A stretch of DNA of 64,000 nucleotides, from NCBI GenBank assembly GCA_036785705.1, contig JAWUZG010000365.1, positions 1 through 64,000 on the forward strand. The letters are read 5' to 3'. Positions 1-10,708 of this stretch are shown one piece after another; within the stretch, counting starts at the first letter, position 1, and the number at the start of each line of letters is the position of its first letter. The notes under the pieces are model-generated. The model was not told the origin of the DNA. It did not search any database and saw nothing but the letters and a program-made list of their open reading frames with translations. A program made the position numbers and the translations under genes. The DNA is from Acanthornis magna. Taxonomy: Eukaryota > Chordata > Aves > Passeriformes > Acanthizidae.

Positions 1-2514
1 ACAAGGGTGCTAGGGTAGGAATCACCAACCTGTTCTATGCATATCATTGAATATTCCTTGTAGATGATAGCTGTGAGTCTTTTGTGAGTTGCTGTGCCCA
101 TCAGTACCCCTGGATCCTCTAGGGCTTGTGCTCAGGCTGGAGAGATGTCCTGAAACACCTTGTGCACAGCCATGGATAAAGGCCCAAATATAGATTTGCA
201 CATAGAGTGCAAATCTCAAAAGCAGGGCAGAAACACAACCATGTATAAAGATTTGATTTTATCAGTAACCTGGCAAGCAGAGTCTAGAAAAAGAAAGAGG
301 CCTCTGTTCAGCATATTGCCAGCTTTTCTGTTGTGTCCTAAATTTTTTGTACCAGTAACATTTCTCAAGGTGTTGGGAGGAATTTCTGCATGAGCAAGGC
401 TGCAAGATATGGTTCTACTAATGCCAATATCTTTTGAGGTGTATGGCTGCTCCATTCGGTGGGGATTTGTACTGATGGGTAGCTCTCTAGAAGCCAGCTG
501 AAATATGTACCCATATGAATTTATGTTGGTTGTAAAATTACATGACAGAAGTGCAGTATTTCCTGCGAATTATTACTGTATGCCTTCCTAAGTCTCTTAT
601 CTTACATTACATTTCCTAAACTCAGGGCTAAAATGCTGTACTTTTTAGGCATGTATTTCAAAGGTCAGCATGGAGTTATATCTCAATTCATATATAAGAA
701 AGAAAAATAATAATTGCGAGGAAGTGTTGCTATTCAGTGGCTTTGCCATCAATCTCCTTCTTGTTTTTACTTCATTTGCAGCATATGATTTCAGGGCATG
801 AAGCCAAAGTGGACTTTTGCATCAGCTAGTCTCACTTGCATATAGCAACTCCTCAATTATCACTTAGCTTCTCCTTTGTTATGCTCTGTGCTCCTTAGTT
901 TATAAGGATTGCTTTCAGTAAGACAGTTAAACTCAATATAAATGTGCTTTGAGATTAATACCTTGCCTGTTAATTTGTTCCCAGCTTCTCATCTTCATGG
1001 TTAAAAATATACATCAGGTAGGAATCTGAATGCACTTAGTTTTGGCTTTTAGCTGACTGTTCTTGCTGCCTACCAAGAGTGTTAAGTCATAACAGACATC
1101 TGGCTATATATAGAGAGGAAAAAACTGTAAGTATTATTTGAATGCTAAGTGTACTTCAGGATTTTTAAGACATCTCACTATAAGCCTTATTAGTCTTTTA
1201 TGTTCTTGCATTTCCGGGCTGGTATGACCTGAACAGAGAGAATGAGATTGTCATTTCCCTTCTGCTAGGGGTGAATATAATTTATTTTTCTTATTATTAT
1301 TGGACTCTCTTAACAGGAATTAAGGCTCATTGCTTTAAAGACACATGTGTTTAATAACAGGGATTTGATGTGTGCTGATCTCAGTGCCCATATGAAGTCT
1401 TCTGCAGATCAGAAGCAGTGCACAACTGCAGATATTTGTGCACATGAAGTGCCTTAGAGGACCACTGCCTAACTGCATGCATTTTACATGCTTTTCTTCT
1501 GATATGGATCTAAAGCTGCCAACAACAGCGTGGGAGCAGCAAAACTTAAAAGGAAAGGAAGGAATGTTTCCAATAAAATTTGCCTCCCTTGCATAGTCTA
1601 AGTGACAGCAAGCATTCCAGCTTTGAGGGCTTCCAGTTGGCATTGTATGAAAATATATTTCAAAGTGGGGAGAAAATATGAATATAAAGAGGAAGAAGAA
1701 TGAACTGCGGCGCCACTGGGCTTCATACAAATTCACAGCCAAGGCTGTGGAGAGGGAAGTGATGACAACTTTGGAGTTATATGTGCGTAAGAGCAAAGTT
1801 TCCCACACGTGTTCTCATCAGTATCACAGTTTGGGGTGCTTGGTAATGGAGGTTTGGGCTTCAGCCAGTGGGAGGCAAGGCCAACCACAAAGTTCAGATC
1901 TGGATCCAAATGCCTGCGTGTTTGGGAGTAGTTATCCCTCTGGTTCGAGATTTTACTCATCTTAGCCGTGCACAAAAATAAGTAACAAACATGAAAAAAG
2001 ATGATTTTCAAGTTGGAGCTGTAATACTTTAAGTATTTAAGCCCTTTAGCGGTTTTGATTAACCAGGGGATTACATGAGATTTTGGGTGCCATTTACTTA
2101 TTTCATTTTAACAAATTTATATATGACAAATACTTTGTCATTTGTACTGCAGAGCAATCTTAAATGAGCCCGAAATGAGGTCTGGAGTAAATACCACTTG
2201 TGCCTCCATATTAGATCTTGTGCTTTAGGGAGCACTTGGTTATCTGCAGGAGAGAGAGTGAGCTCCTACCATACTCTAAAACCAGCTCTTCAGCTGTACT
2301 AAGGGAGAAGAGATGGAGGCCACTGTGCTGGCAGTGACGTGGCAACCACTTGCCAATGTCACAAAGCCATGGGCAGAAATGGCTGCTGTGAGTTGCACTT
2401 GCTGTAGAACATTGCTGCATTTTGCTAAATATCCTCATTTTCTGCTTGAAAGATCTGATTTTTCCCCCATTTCGGGGGACTCTGCTTCTACAAGCATAAA
2501 TGTGGACATTTTGT

Positions 2515-2591
2515 GCTTCTACTTATTCTACGCCCTGCAATTAAGTCATCTTCCTGACCTAATTGCATGGGGTAGAATATACAGAAGATGC
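2515..2591 (+). other. Long stem-loop, pre-miRNA-sized (left-arm copy)
   Basis: The core stem is 13 bp (2536-2548 against 2555-2567) around a 6-base loop TCTTCC. Beyond a two-base mismatch zone the pairing resumes (TTATTCTA against TAGAATA, then GCTTCT against AGAAG.GC), giving a hairpin of about 75 nt. In this copy one core pair is A-C. In the right arm it is a G-C pair and the core is perfect. The size suits a microRNA precursor or a small inverted-repeat element. No seed or family is recognised, so function is unproven. Confidence 0.5.
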
Positions 2592-2744
2592 TGGAGAGTG
2601 CTTAATTTATTTGGAGTTGAGGAGATGGCTTCGGTTGCTGGAGTTGGCACAGCAGCAGCCTACAACCATTGCTCTTGCACTTCTGTTGTGGCAGGAGCTC
2701 CTTGGTTCTTGGAGGTGCTAGAAAATCCCTGCTTCTTGTAAGAA

Positions 2745-2822
2745 GAATTCTTTGCTACAATTTCACCCCCTGAATTTTTTGCTACAATTTCACCCCCTGA
2801 AACCCCCTGAAACCCCCTGAAA
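2745..2822 (+). repeat. Compound minisatellite (27-bp and 10-bp units), left arm
   Basis: A 27-bp unit beginning GAATTCTTTGCTACAA occurs twice in tandem (2745-2771 and 2772-2798). It is followed by tandem AACCCCCTGA decamers. The partner in the right arm (46370-46436) has one decamer fewer, so the array has changed length since the arms separated. Confidence 0.85.
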
Positions 2823-3846
2823 CTCTGCCTGAGTTGGGGTCAAAAGCACATCCAGCAGCTCCTTTGGAATAAGAGGCAATGGAATTGTGACAATCATTTT
2901 CCATTTTATTCCATTTCAACCACAGATAAAACTAACACCAATTTAATTAAACGATCTTGCATATATTGATCAGATTCTGAAATTTGCATTTAATCCTAAT
3001 AGCTGCAGTGGCTCGTAACATATTATATAGAATAAACAGGTTTTGAAGCGATTATTTGCTATGTTGGTGGTGGTTTTGTAAGAAAAGAAGCTAGTGGTCC
3101 TTTCTAAAAGCTTTGTAACTCAGGGTCTCCTAAATAATAAATGTCTGCCTTGAAAATAAGGCTGTCCCATGCTCCCTTGTGTCCTGGTGGTTAGGTCACA
3201 CGAAGCAAACAATTGAGCAAGCACACTGCATAAGTCTGACAATAGATAGGTCCTTGGGAGCAGATGTTCACGCTTTAGCTGTTCTTTTAAAAGAGCATGA
3301 TCATTCTAATGTAAACCAAAGGTGTTTCTTTTTTTTCCTGGTCATACAAAAAAACCACATCTGAGTAGTCCTCATGCTCCTTCTAATTATATGAGCTACT
3401 GATTTTGGATTAATGTTCTTCATTCCAATTCAGACTGTTCCTGTTAAGATGCAGCTGGCATCAAAATGATCCTATCTTATGACTACTACTGTATATGATA
3501 TAATTAAGGAGTAATCCCTTTCAAAATTGGTCATTAGCATTAGCTAGCAATTTGCTAAATTTGCTTCAAAAGGTTAATGCTACAGCTATGGTAAACAATA
3601 ACTTATTTCATGGGGATTTATTGCTGTTAAAAAGTATAATCAGTTTCTAATAGCAATACTTTTTTAAAAAAACTGTAGATTGGTTGACTGCACTCGGATT
3701 GCTTACAATGGATATTTTCCTGGCAGATGGGTAATCCTCTGTTAGTAATTTCAATTCTGAGTTCTCAGATTTAGCACTTCAATTATGCATTCTTCGTTTG
3801 TTTTATTAATTGTTTGATTATGTTTGACAATGCTGAACTATACATG

Positions 3847-3915
3847 CATGCATAATATATGACATATTATTCATGAAATTTTGCAATGTGACAGGCTCTG
3901 GTTACTCATGAGTAA
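3847..3915. other. Cluster of two dyad symmetries, left arm
   Basis: An imperfect inverted repeat (CATGCATAATAT at 3847-3858 against ATATTATTCATG at 3864-3875, one mismatch) is followed by the perfect 14-bp palindrome TTACTCATGAGTAA at 3902-3915. The latter contains TGAGTAA half-sites resembling bZIP (AP-1 type) targets. The same structures are at 45274-45342 in the right arm. Binding is inference only. Confidence 0.45.
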
Positions 3916-4910
3916 TACAGCAACCGTCACATAATAAATAAAGTAAAGTGACTTTATGTAAGCTTGTTCTAAGTCCTTAAACATAATTATCTGAATTGTT
4001 GAAAGGAAATAAGTGTTGAAGTTACTCTGATGCGTGATGTAGTAATTTGAGGAAATAAATTCTTATGCAATAGGTAGAACTCTTCTAAAGATGTTTATGA
4101 CAGGAACAAATGAGATAAATGGAGATATTCTGTGCTTAATACCAAGGCTGAAGGTGGCTGAGATTGGTGTGCTTACCCTTGCTGTAAATTTCTGCCGCTT
4201 TATTAACTGCAGCAGAACTGGATATAATTACATAGGCATAGAATTTAGCCGGGAGGGAATATTGCTGCTGTGTGGAGCTGAAGTTCTTGCAGGATAGGAA
4301 ACACATGACTGATGAATTCTGTGAGTTGCTGGAGAGCCTCATTCATGTCTCTGGTTTCATGTCTCTTCTGGTCATAAAACCCAATAACCTCAGCTCCCTC
4401 TCAGTGCCTTCAGATGCAAATATTCTGCCATGGAAATCTAAAGTAAACCTTTAGTTTGAATCAAACAAAATGAAAACAGTTTGCTGAGTTGCGGAGTCTC
4501 ATTTCAGGTGACTTTGAGGTGTGTGTGGCAGGTGTGTGCTGCTCTGGTGCCTCGTGGGAGCTGTGTGTGGGTGCGTTCTTCCCTCATTCTTCACTCCTCC
4601 TGTACTGCCTGACCCCCAGATCTCTGTGTGCAGAGATATTCTGAATTTGGCAAAAGGCTGAGTCTGACCACAGAGTTTGCAGGTGACGGAGAAGGTGAAG
4701 TGACAGTCGCTGGAACTACAGCTCCCACAGTTCTCCACGGCTTGAGGATTGCAGGTTTTGCACTGAAGTTGACTTTTTTGAAAAGTAACGTTACATAAGG
4801 ACTCAGGGAAATATATTCCAGTGCTTGCATTAAATGTTTTGAGGCTTTTGTTCCAAAGTACTTTTGTTTGTATTGAAAGTACCAGGAAAACACTTATATT
4901 TTCAAAATTT

Positions 4911-4931
4911 AAAAAAAAAAAAAAAAAAAAA
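4911..4931 (+). repeat. A21 homopolymer, left arm
   Basis: This is a run of 21 A bases. The partner in the right arm is a run of 14 T bases at 44265-44278, so the homopolymer differs by seven bases between arms. It could be an old poly(A) tail, but no recognisable retrocopy lies next to it. Confidence 0.8.
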
Positions 4932-7340
4932 CCAGAACATTTCATTCTGTAAAGCATTTTGATGTATAAAAACTCCACAATTTTTCCTTAGGCTGCATGA
5001 TATTACACTAGTCTTGTTTTTAGTAAAATATTTTTCAGTGATTTCTCACATGATGTAGGGGTTCTGTATACAAAGAAGGAGAAATAATGGTTGCAGATAA
5101 ATTTTTTCGCTTACTGAATTCCATAAAATGCGTACTCACCTTCTTTGTACTTACAGAGTAAAATTATTTTTAAAATTTCCAAATATTTTGTTAAATCTTC
5201 CTTCTTGTTGCTTTTTTCTTCCCCTCTAAAGCCTATATTAGCATTCCTACTTTAGGACTTTTACCAATTGTTTAAATTACAATACAATTTTGAGATAATT
5301 CAACCTCTAAATAGCAGAATTTAGTAGCAAATTATCACCTTAAGTGAAATCACAGAAATCATTGATGCAATAATCCATTACACTTTTGTTACCAGTTTCT
5401 TGTTGGTTGTTATTCACCTGCATTACAGTCAGTAACTTCACAGGAGAAAAGCAGACCTCAGTAGAAAGAACATCAACCAACCTGGTCAAGACTACCACCT
5501 CCAAATTTACAGTTTTTATTATATTTTTATATTTCTATTATATTCATATGCTCTGGACAGTTCCTCCAGCTTCATTTAGACAGGGTCAATAGAACCTAAC
5601 CGTTCTTTTCTGGGTTTCTAGAGAGAATTAGAAAATAGTATCTGTTCATTTCCTTGCAAATCTCAACATTTTATCAAGACAGGAATGCATTACTGCAAAG
5701 AGTTCATTTGTGAAGCAGGTTCTACAGATTAGATTTAAAGATTTAAATAGGTATTTTTTTTGTGATTGTCATTTTTGTTTCCCTTTTGAATTGTCTTTAA
5801 AGACAAACTGACAGCCTTGTAAATTAAATAGAAATTGTTATGTCTGAAATTCATGTGCATTCATTAATATTGGAAGTTAATGTTATAAAAATCTTCAGCC
5901 ATATCATAATCTCTTTAAGTGCTACTAATGCATACTCATACTTTTCTTATGTTGTCTTCTGTCATTAAAAAGTAGATTCTGCTTTCATTTACTGTAGCTA
6001 CAAACTACTGACAGCATAGCTCATTTCCGAGCATGTAAAACTGTAATTAAGATTGTGGCATGCAGTTTTGCCTCCCTGGTGCACTACAAAAAGAAAACTG
6101 ACTTTCCCCAAAATTTCTTATCTGCAAAAGGAATTTTGGGACACTTTAAGAGAGTGCATTCAGTGACTTTTTATAATCTTTATTTCCTACTCCATTACAG
6201 AATTGCATAGACTAATAGTACTATTTTTTTAAGCAGAACGAGATTCAGCTTGTGAGCAGTAAACCACAATTCAGTAGAAAAAGGTCTATGTGAAAATTCA
6301 TTGCAAACATAAACAAGAATATCTCTGTTGACTGCACTGGCCTTGTGCATTTCAGGAGACAGAGTAGTCTAAGAAGTCAGTACCTCAGTCAGGACAGATG
6401 GATGTATTTTACTCTCTTTTAGTCTCATTCTATCAGCTGTGTGATTCAGCTGGCATCTGTGCTTTGGTTTTCATGCTACAGATCCTGTTATATCAGTTCC
6501 AGTGACACAGAAGTAGTAATTCATCTGTATGCTGACTTTTCTGACACAGGTATGTTTGAGATCATGGAGGTGTTATTTTAAAGAGCACATTGTTACATTG
6601 GTCATGGAGTTACACAGCATTGTCTGTTTTACAGAGAAGTTTCTATGAATGAAATGCACTGTTACTATTGAATAATTAAGCTTCATTGTGGCAATTTTTA
6701 CGTATGAAGAGTATGAGAGGAGATCTGTCAGTAACATCTGAATAATAAGCCTGAGATGTACCAAATGCCTTGTGGAAATGTGGTTCCTAGAGCTGTTCTC
6801 CCATGCTGAATTCTAAATATAGGCTTCTGAGATGGAGTAAAATCAGCATTCAAAGCATATTTGTGTTAGGGCTGTTAAAGGATTTACTTCCCATTCACTA
6901 CCAACATTTTTGCTCTCACATTTCTCATCCGTTTACCTACAGACTTACCACAGGGCTTCATTGTGTGCCCTCTTCTATCACACAAATGTGCTGGCTAGCA
7001 GAAAACTAACCATTACTGTATTGATTTTCTTTCATGCCTGCAAGTCATGAAGGTTTTGTGATTAATATAAATCAATATTTGTGGTAGAGCAGAAAGTGAT
7101 TTGCGTAACTGCTGATGAAAAAGAGAACACTGAAACTTTCATTCAACATCATTTTTATCTGTAAATATTTGTCTTAATAGGATTTCCACTGTACCAGGCT
7201 TCATACTGTGAAGCAGGAAGTTTTTGGTGTGATATTGGCAGAATTTCCTCAGCTGTGACCCCCTACAATTTTAACACAATTTTAAAAAGAGCTAGAATCT
7301 AAGCTAGATACCCTGCTTCCTTATTACTTGTTAGAGGAGA

Positions 7341-7656
7341 GATGGGATGGGATGGGATGGGGATAGAATAGAATAGAATAGAATAGAATAGAATAGAATA
7401 GAATAGAATAGAATAGAATAGAATAGAATAGAATAGAATAGATTATTTCAGTTGAAGTGCAATAATCACCTAGTCCACCCACCTGACCAAGGACCAACCA
7501 AGTCAAAGCTTGTACGTAAGGGCCTTGTCAAAATGCCTCTTAAACCCTGACAGGCTTGGGACCTCACTACCTCTCTAGGAAAGGCTGTTCCAGTGTTTGA
7601 CCCCCCTTTCAGTTAAAAAATGCTTCCTACAGTCCAGTCTAAAGCTCCAGATGAAG
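7341..7656 (-). mobile_element. CR1 LINE 3' end, left-arm copy
   Basis: Read on the minus strand this is the last ~240 bp of a CR1 retrotransposon. It has the segment with ACACTGGAACAG, then AGAGAGGTAGTGAGGTCCC, a TGGACTAGGTGATTATTGCA motif close to the 3' end, and a tail of TTCTA pentamers. CR1 elements in birds are usually 5'-truncated and end in short tandem repeats, as seen here. There is no open reverse-transcriptase frame. The copy is shared with the right arm, so it inserted before the duplication. Confidence 0.85.
7363..7441 (+). repeat. (GAATA)n microsatellite at CR1 tail, left arm
   Basis: About 15 GAATA/TAGAA pentamers are adjoined by a short GATGG array at 7341-7362. The array grew from the CR1 tail. 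The right-arm partner at 41453-41540 is longer. Confidence 0.95.
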
Positions 7657-7782
7657 GGCATTAAATTGTTCCTTGAAAACTGAAAGAGTTGTACATAGTG
7701 TACAGGTGCGAGGTGAAAGAGTGTGCATAGTGATAATGCTGGGCTTTTTGCAGGCTAGAAAATTGCAGTCTTAGCTATACAG

Positions 7783-7825
7783 CTTATCTGCTCTTCTCTG
7801 TAATAGCAGGAGGAGAGCAGATAAG
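7783..7825. other. Strong 17-bp stem-loop, left arm
   Basis: CTTATCTGCTCT at 7783-7794 is perfectly complementary to 7814-7825. In RNA the stem extends to about 17 bp with two G-U pairs, leaving a 9-base loop. The mirror copy at 41063-41105 is identical over the stem. It is shorter than a usual pre-miRNA, and no known structured RNA is recognised. Confidence 0.5.
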
Positions 7826-9933
7826 TATTTATATACCTATTTTATATAAGTTCACCAGTATTTCCCTTTTGCTTTCCTCATGCGGGATTCATTTCAGTCT
7901 CTTTTTTACCAACCCTCTATAAAGAGATCAAAAAACAACAACTGTAAACTTTGAAATTGTAATTAATAACTTAATCTATTAAAGGTATGTGTTCATATGC
8001 TACATGCATACAAGTATAGTATAAGAGTATTATGCAAGTGATGGGGAAATGATTTTCACATAAAGTCTTTGTAGATACTATGGATGTGATTCATAGGTCA
8101 AATTGCAGCTAGAAATTATATTCTTCCTGTGCTCTTTTTTTCAAGAAAAAAATAAGCTATTGCTGTGGACTTGGTATATAATCATTTTAAGGCATAAAAG
8201 GATGTGTATGGATTTTGAAAACTTAGTTACTGGTTTTCAAAATGGAAGAAATCCAGAGCATGATCCTCTTCCACACTTTTTTCAGCTGTTTGTACAAATT
8301 CTGCACAGAAAACTGGCCTGCCACACATGTTGTAAAATATATATATATATTAGAAAACAGTTTTGCAATACTTCATTTTTCTCACTGTTATGACTGGATT
8401 TGTATCAACAAATCCACCTTTTAAAATCTTCACATTGTAAGTATGTAAGTAGCTCAGGGAAAACAGGTCTCTGATATGGGCTAGTAACTGAGTGTACTGA
8501 AGTAAATGGTGGTTCTGTATCCCTTTAAAGTTTAAAATTACTTAAAACTGTATTACAGCTAAATTAGCTATGCTTTCGGGGCTACATATGTTTTTATATT
8601 TCTAAGGAACACAGCATAGCAAATGGTCTAATCTGACTGCCACCGCCTGTCTTTGGACCTGAGTATGTGAAATGTCAGTGATCACAGTCACAGACTTTGG
8701 CAGTGTGTTGTCGATAAAAGATGTACAGTCCTAAACAGACATCAATATTGTAACACACTGTAGAAAATCCCCATTTCAGTGTTGAGATATACAATTTTCA
8801 AAGTAAAGAAATCAAAAGGGGGAATGCTTCCATCCAGCCTGTCTACAGCATGAACTGAGAAAGGGAAAAAATAAGTGATTAAATTTTGATCAACTTTATG
8901 CAGATGTTTGTATCAAAGAACTCTTTTTGAATCTTTGTTTCTTGGTATTAGAAATGGATGTTTGGCACAAGCTGGATGCATAGAAGTCAGACTGCTTGTA
9001 TTTTTTGGTAGAATTAAGGCTGAGAAATGCAGGTGAATCCTTGGAAGTTAACATTGCATACACTGATGAGAATTGTAGAATGTGCAAATTATATGTTACA
9101 CTAGATAGAGATTTCCTTTTGATGCTAAAGAGTTTTCTCTGGTGGTTCTTGTATTTATGTCATTTGTGTGAGTGTTGTGTCATTTGTATGAGTGTTGTAA
9201 CAACTAGTGTGGCAACAATTTTGCTTGTGCTTGATTGCTGTCAAACTCAGTGTCCCAGAACCAAGGAATTTGCCTGATATTGACATGAGTCACTGGTTAT
9301 CTGATGCAGAAACAAGGTTTGCATAAGTCCCAGCACTTTACATCAGTAGTTTGACCAGTAAATCATGTGTAGTTTCATTGCTCTTGTTTTGTACTTGTTT
9401 TTTGATACACTGGTATTCGCCCCTGCCAACTGCTTGTCAGTCTGGTACTTTCTGAATGACTACCTTGTCTCCTACTTTTGAATAACAGCAGGGGCAGGTG
9501 GCTGCGTAGTTTCCAATCAAGAAGGAATGCTAATGAATTATAAAGAACTTCTGACTTGCATTTAATAGCACCATGACATGTTATAACAGCCTGCCAAATA
9601 CAACATTTCTTATAAATCACACTTCAAGGGACAAAAGTATCCACCTCTCGTATCTGAGGCCTCTGCAAAAGTCAGTGTTTGAAGATGACACAATCTGCTC
9701 CACCTTGTAAAGTACCCTCTTATGATAAATGTTTCTTTCTTTCATGCACAAAATAAGATAATTTAACATTTTCTCGCTTCTCCCCAACCACAACGGCACT
9801 GAGCACTTTGTCTCATTTTAGGAAACACTCTGTTGTTCTTTTGCAGGAAGAAAATCCATTTCAGGGATGGTGTTTGAATAATAATTGGCAGCATGCCTGA
9901 AGTATTGACATTGAGATATTGACATTGACTCAT

Positions 9934-10520
9934 TAGAGGCCAAATCTGAGTCGGGGTTAGCAGCTGTGCAGATAACAGGCACGGATAAGTGAACCATTGA
10001 AATGGCTCCATCTTGATTTGTATCCGCTTTTGTCTTCTAGCTGTTTCAGAAGCACAGGTGTTCTTCACTCTGGAGCAGTGAATTGCGGGTCCTCTGGCCG
10101 TAACCTCGCCTTCAGTGAGGGTCATCGGGACTTGGAACGGTGCTCTGGACTTGGTTGGTAAAGTGCCTGTTTTTCCACGGAGCACAGCTTCAGTCTCCAG
10201 GCAGGAAGAGGTGGGCAGGTGCGTGTGGAGAAGATGACGAATGTGCAGAGTTTCGGCAAAGTGGAACTTCCAAGCTGTTCGATACCTTGGCAAGGTAAGC
10301 TGCTTTCTCATCTCGCCATTTTTCTTGCCCGAGACTTCACTTGCTATGGCCTGCCACGCAATATTTCCTAAATATTTCCTCCTGTTGTCTCTCTCCGCCT
10401 GGGTTGTACACGGACTCTCTGGAAGGCTTGAGGCCAGGCCTGAACCTATGTCTTGGATGTTTTTGACCACTTGGAGTCCTCTGTGTTTTGAGGCTTCCAT
10501 TGACACGTTCAGCCTCAGCA
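9934..10520. other. Unique GC-richer segment just inside the left arm; possible exon end at 10294
   Basis: This is single-copy sequence starting where the palindrome homology stops. It is less AT-rich than the arm, with scattered CpGs. An AAG/GTAAGC splice-donor consensus occurs with the GT at 10295-10296, which could end an exon on the plus strand. A 252-codon minus-strand frame (10521-9763) runs through it and across the arm boundary, but it matches no family I know and is most easily explained by base composition. No gene is called. Confidence 0.35.
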
Positions 10521-10621
10521 CCTTCCTTTCTTTCTCTCTTTCTCTCTTTCTTTCTCACTTTCTTTCTCTCTCTCTCTCTCTTTTCTTTCATTCTTTTCCT
10601 CTTTCTTTCTTTCTTTCTTTT

Positions 10622-10708
<87 letters not shown>

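Larger units (their letters stand above)
1..9933 (+). repeat. Left arm of a giant inverted repeat (palindrome)
   Basis: This whole segment reappears as its reverse complement at about 38969-49180. Base 1 pairs with 49180, base 2701 with 46479, base 7783 with 41105 and base 9913 with 38975, so the pairing is collinear from end to end. Sampled stretches differ at roughly 1-3% of bases. The left edge is the window edge, so the true outer end is not visible. The inner end is placed near 9933, where the match to the partner fades after a short ATTGACATTGA tandem that has one copy fewer in the right arm. No gene is recognised in the arm. Open frames shared by both arms follow from the DNA identity alone. 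Large near-identical inverted repeats are typical of ampliconic parts of sex chromosomes, but the chromosome cannot be told from this sequence. Confidence 0.95.

Noticed and set aside
1335..1808. A 157-codon minus-strand frame that is also open in the right arm (47373-47846)
   Set aside because: The arms are nearly identical DNA, so both copies stay open by descent. Amino-acid changes are as frequent as silent ones would be, and no domain is seen.
4499..4978. A 159-codon frame shared with 44217-44690
   Set aside because: It includes the poly(A) run as poly-Phe and differs in length between arms because of the homopolymer. It is not protein-like.
7341..7506. Repeated SILFY peptide frame at the CR1 tail
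   Set aside because: It is the TTCTA microsatellite translated. It is not a repeat protein.
9617..9799. A 60-codon frame starting MPLWLGR present in both arms
   Set aside because: It is short and shared only because of arm identity, with three amino-acid changes in 60. There is no motif or splice context to support it.
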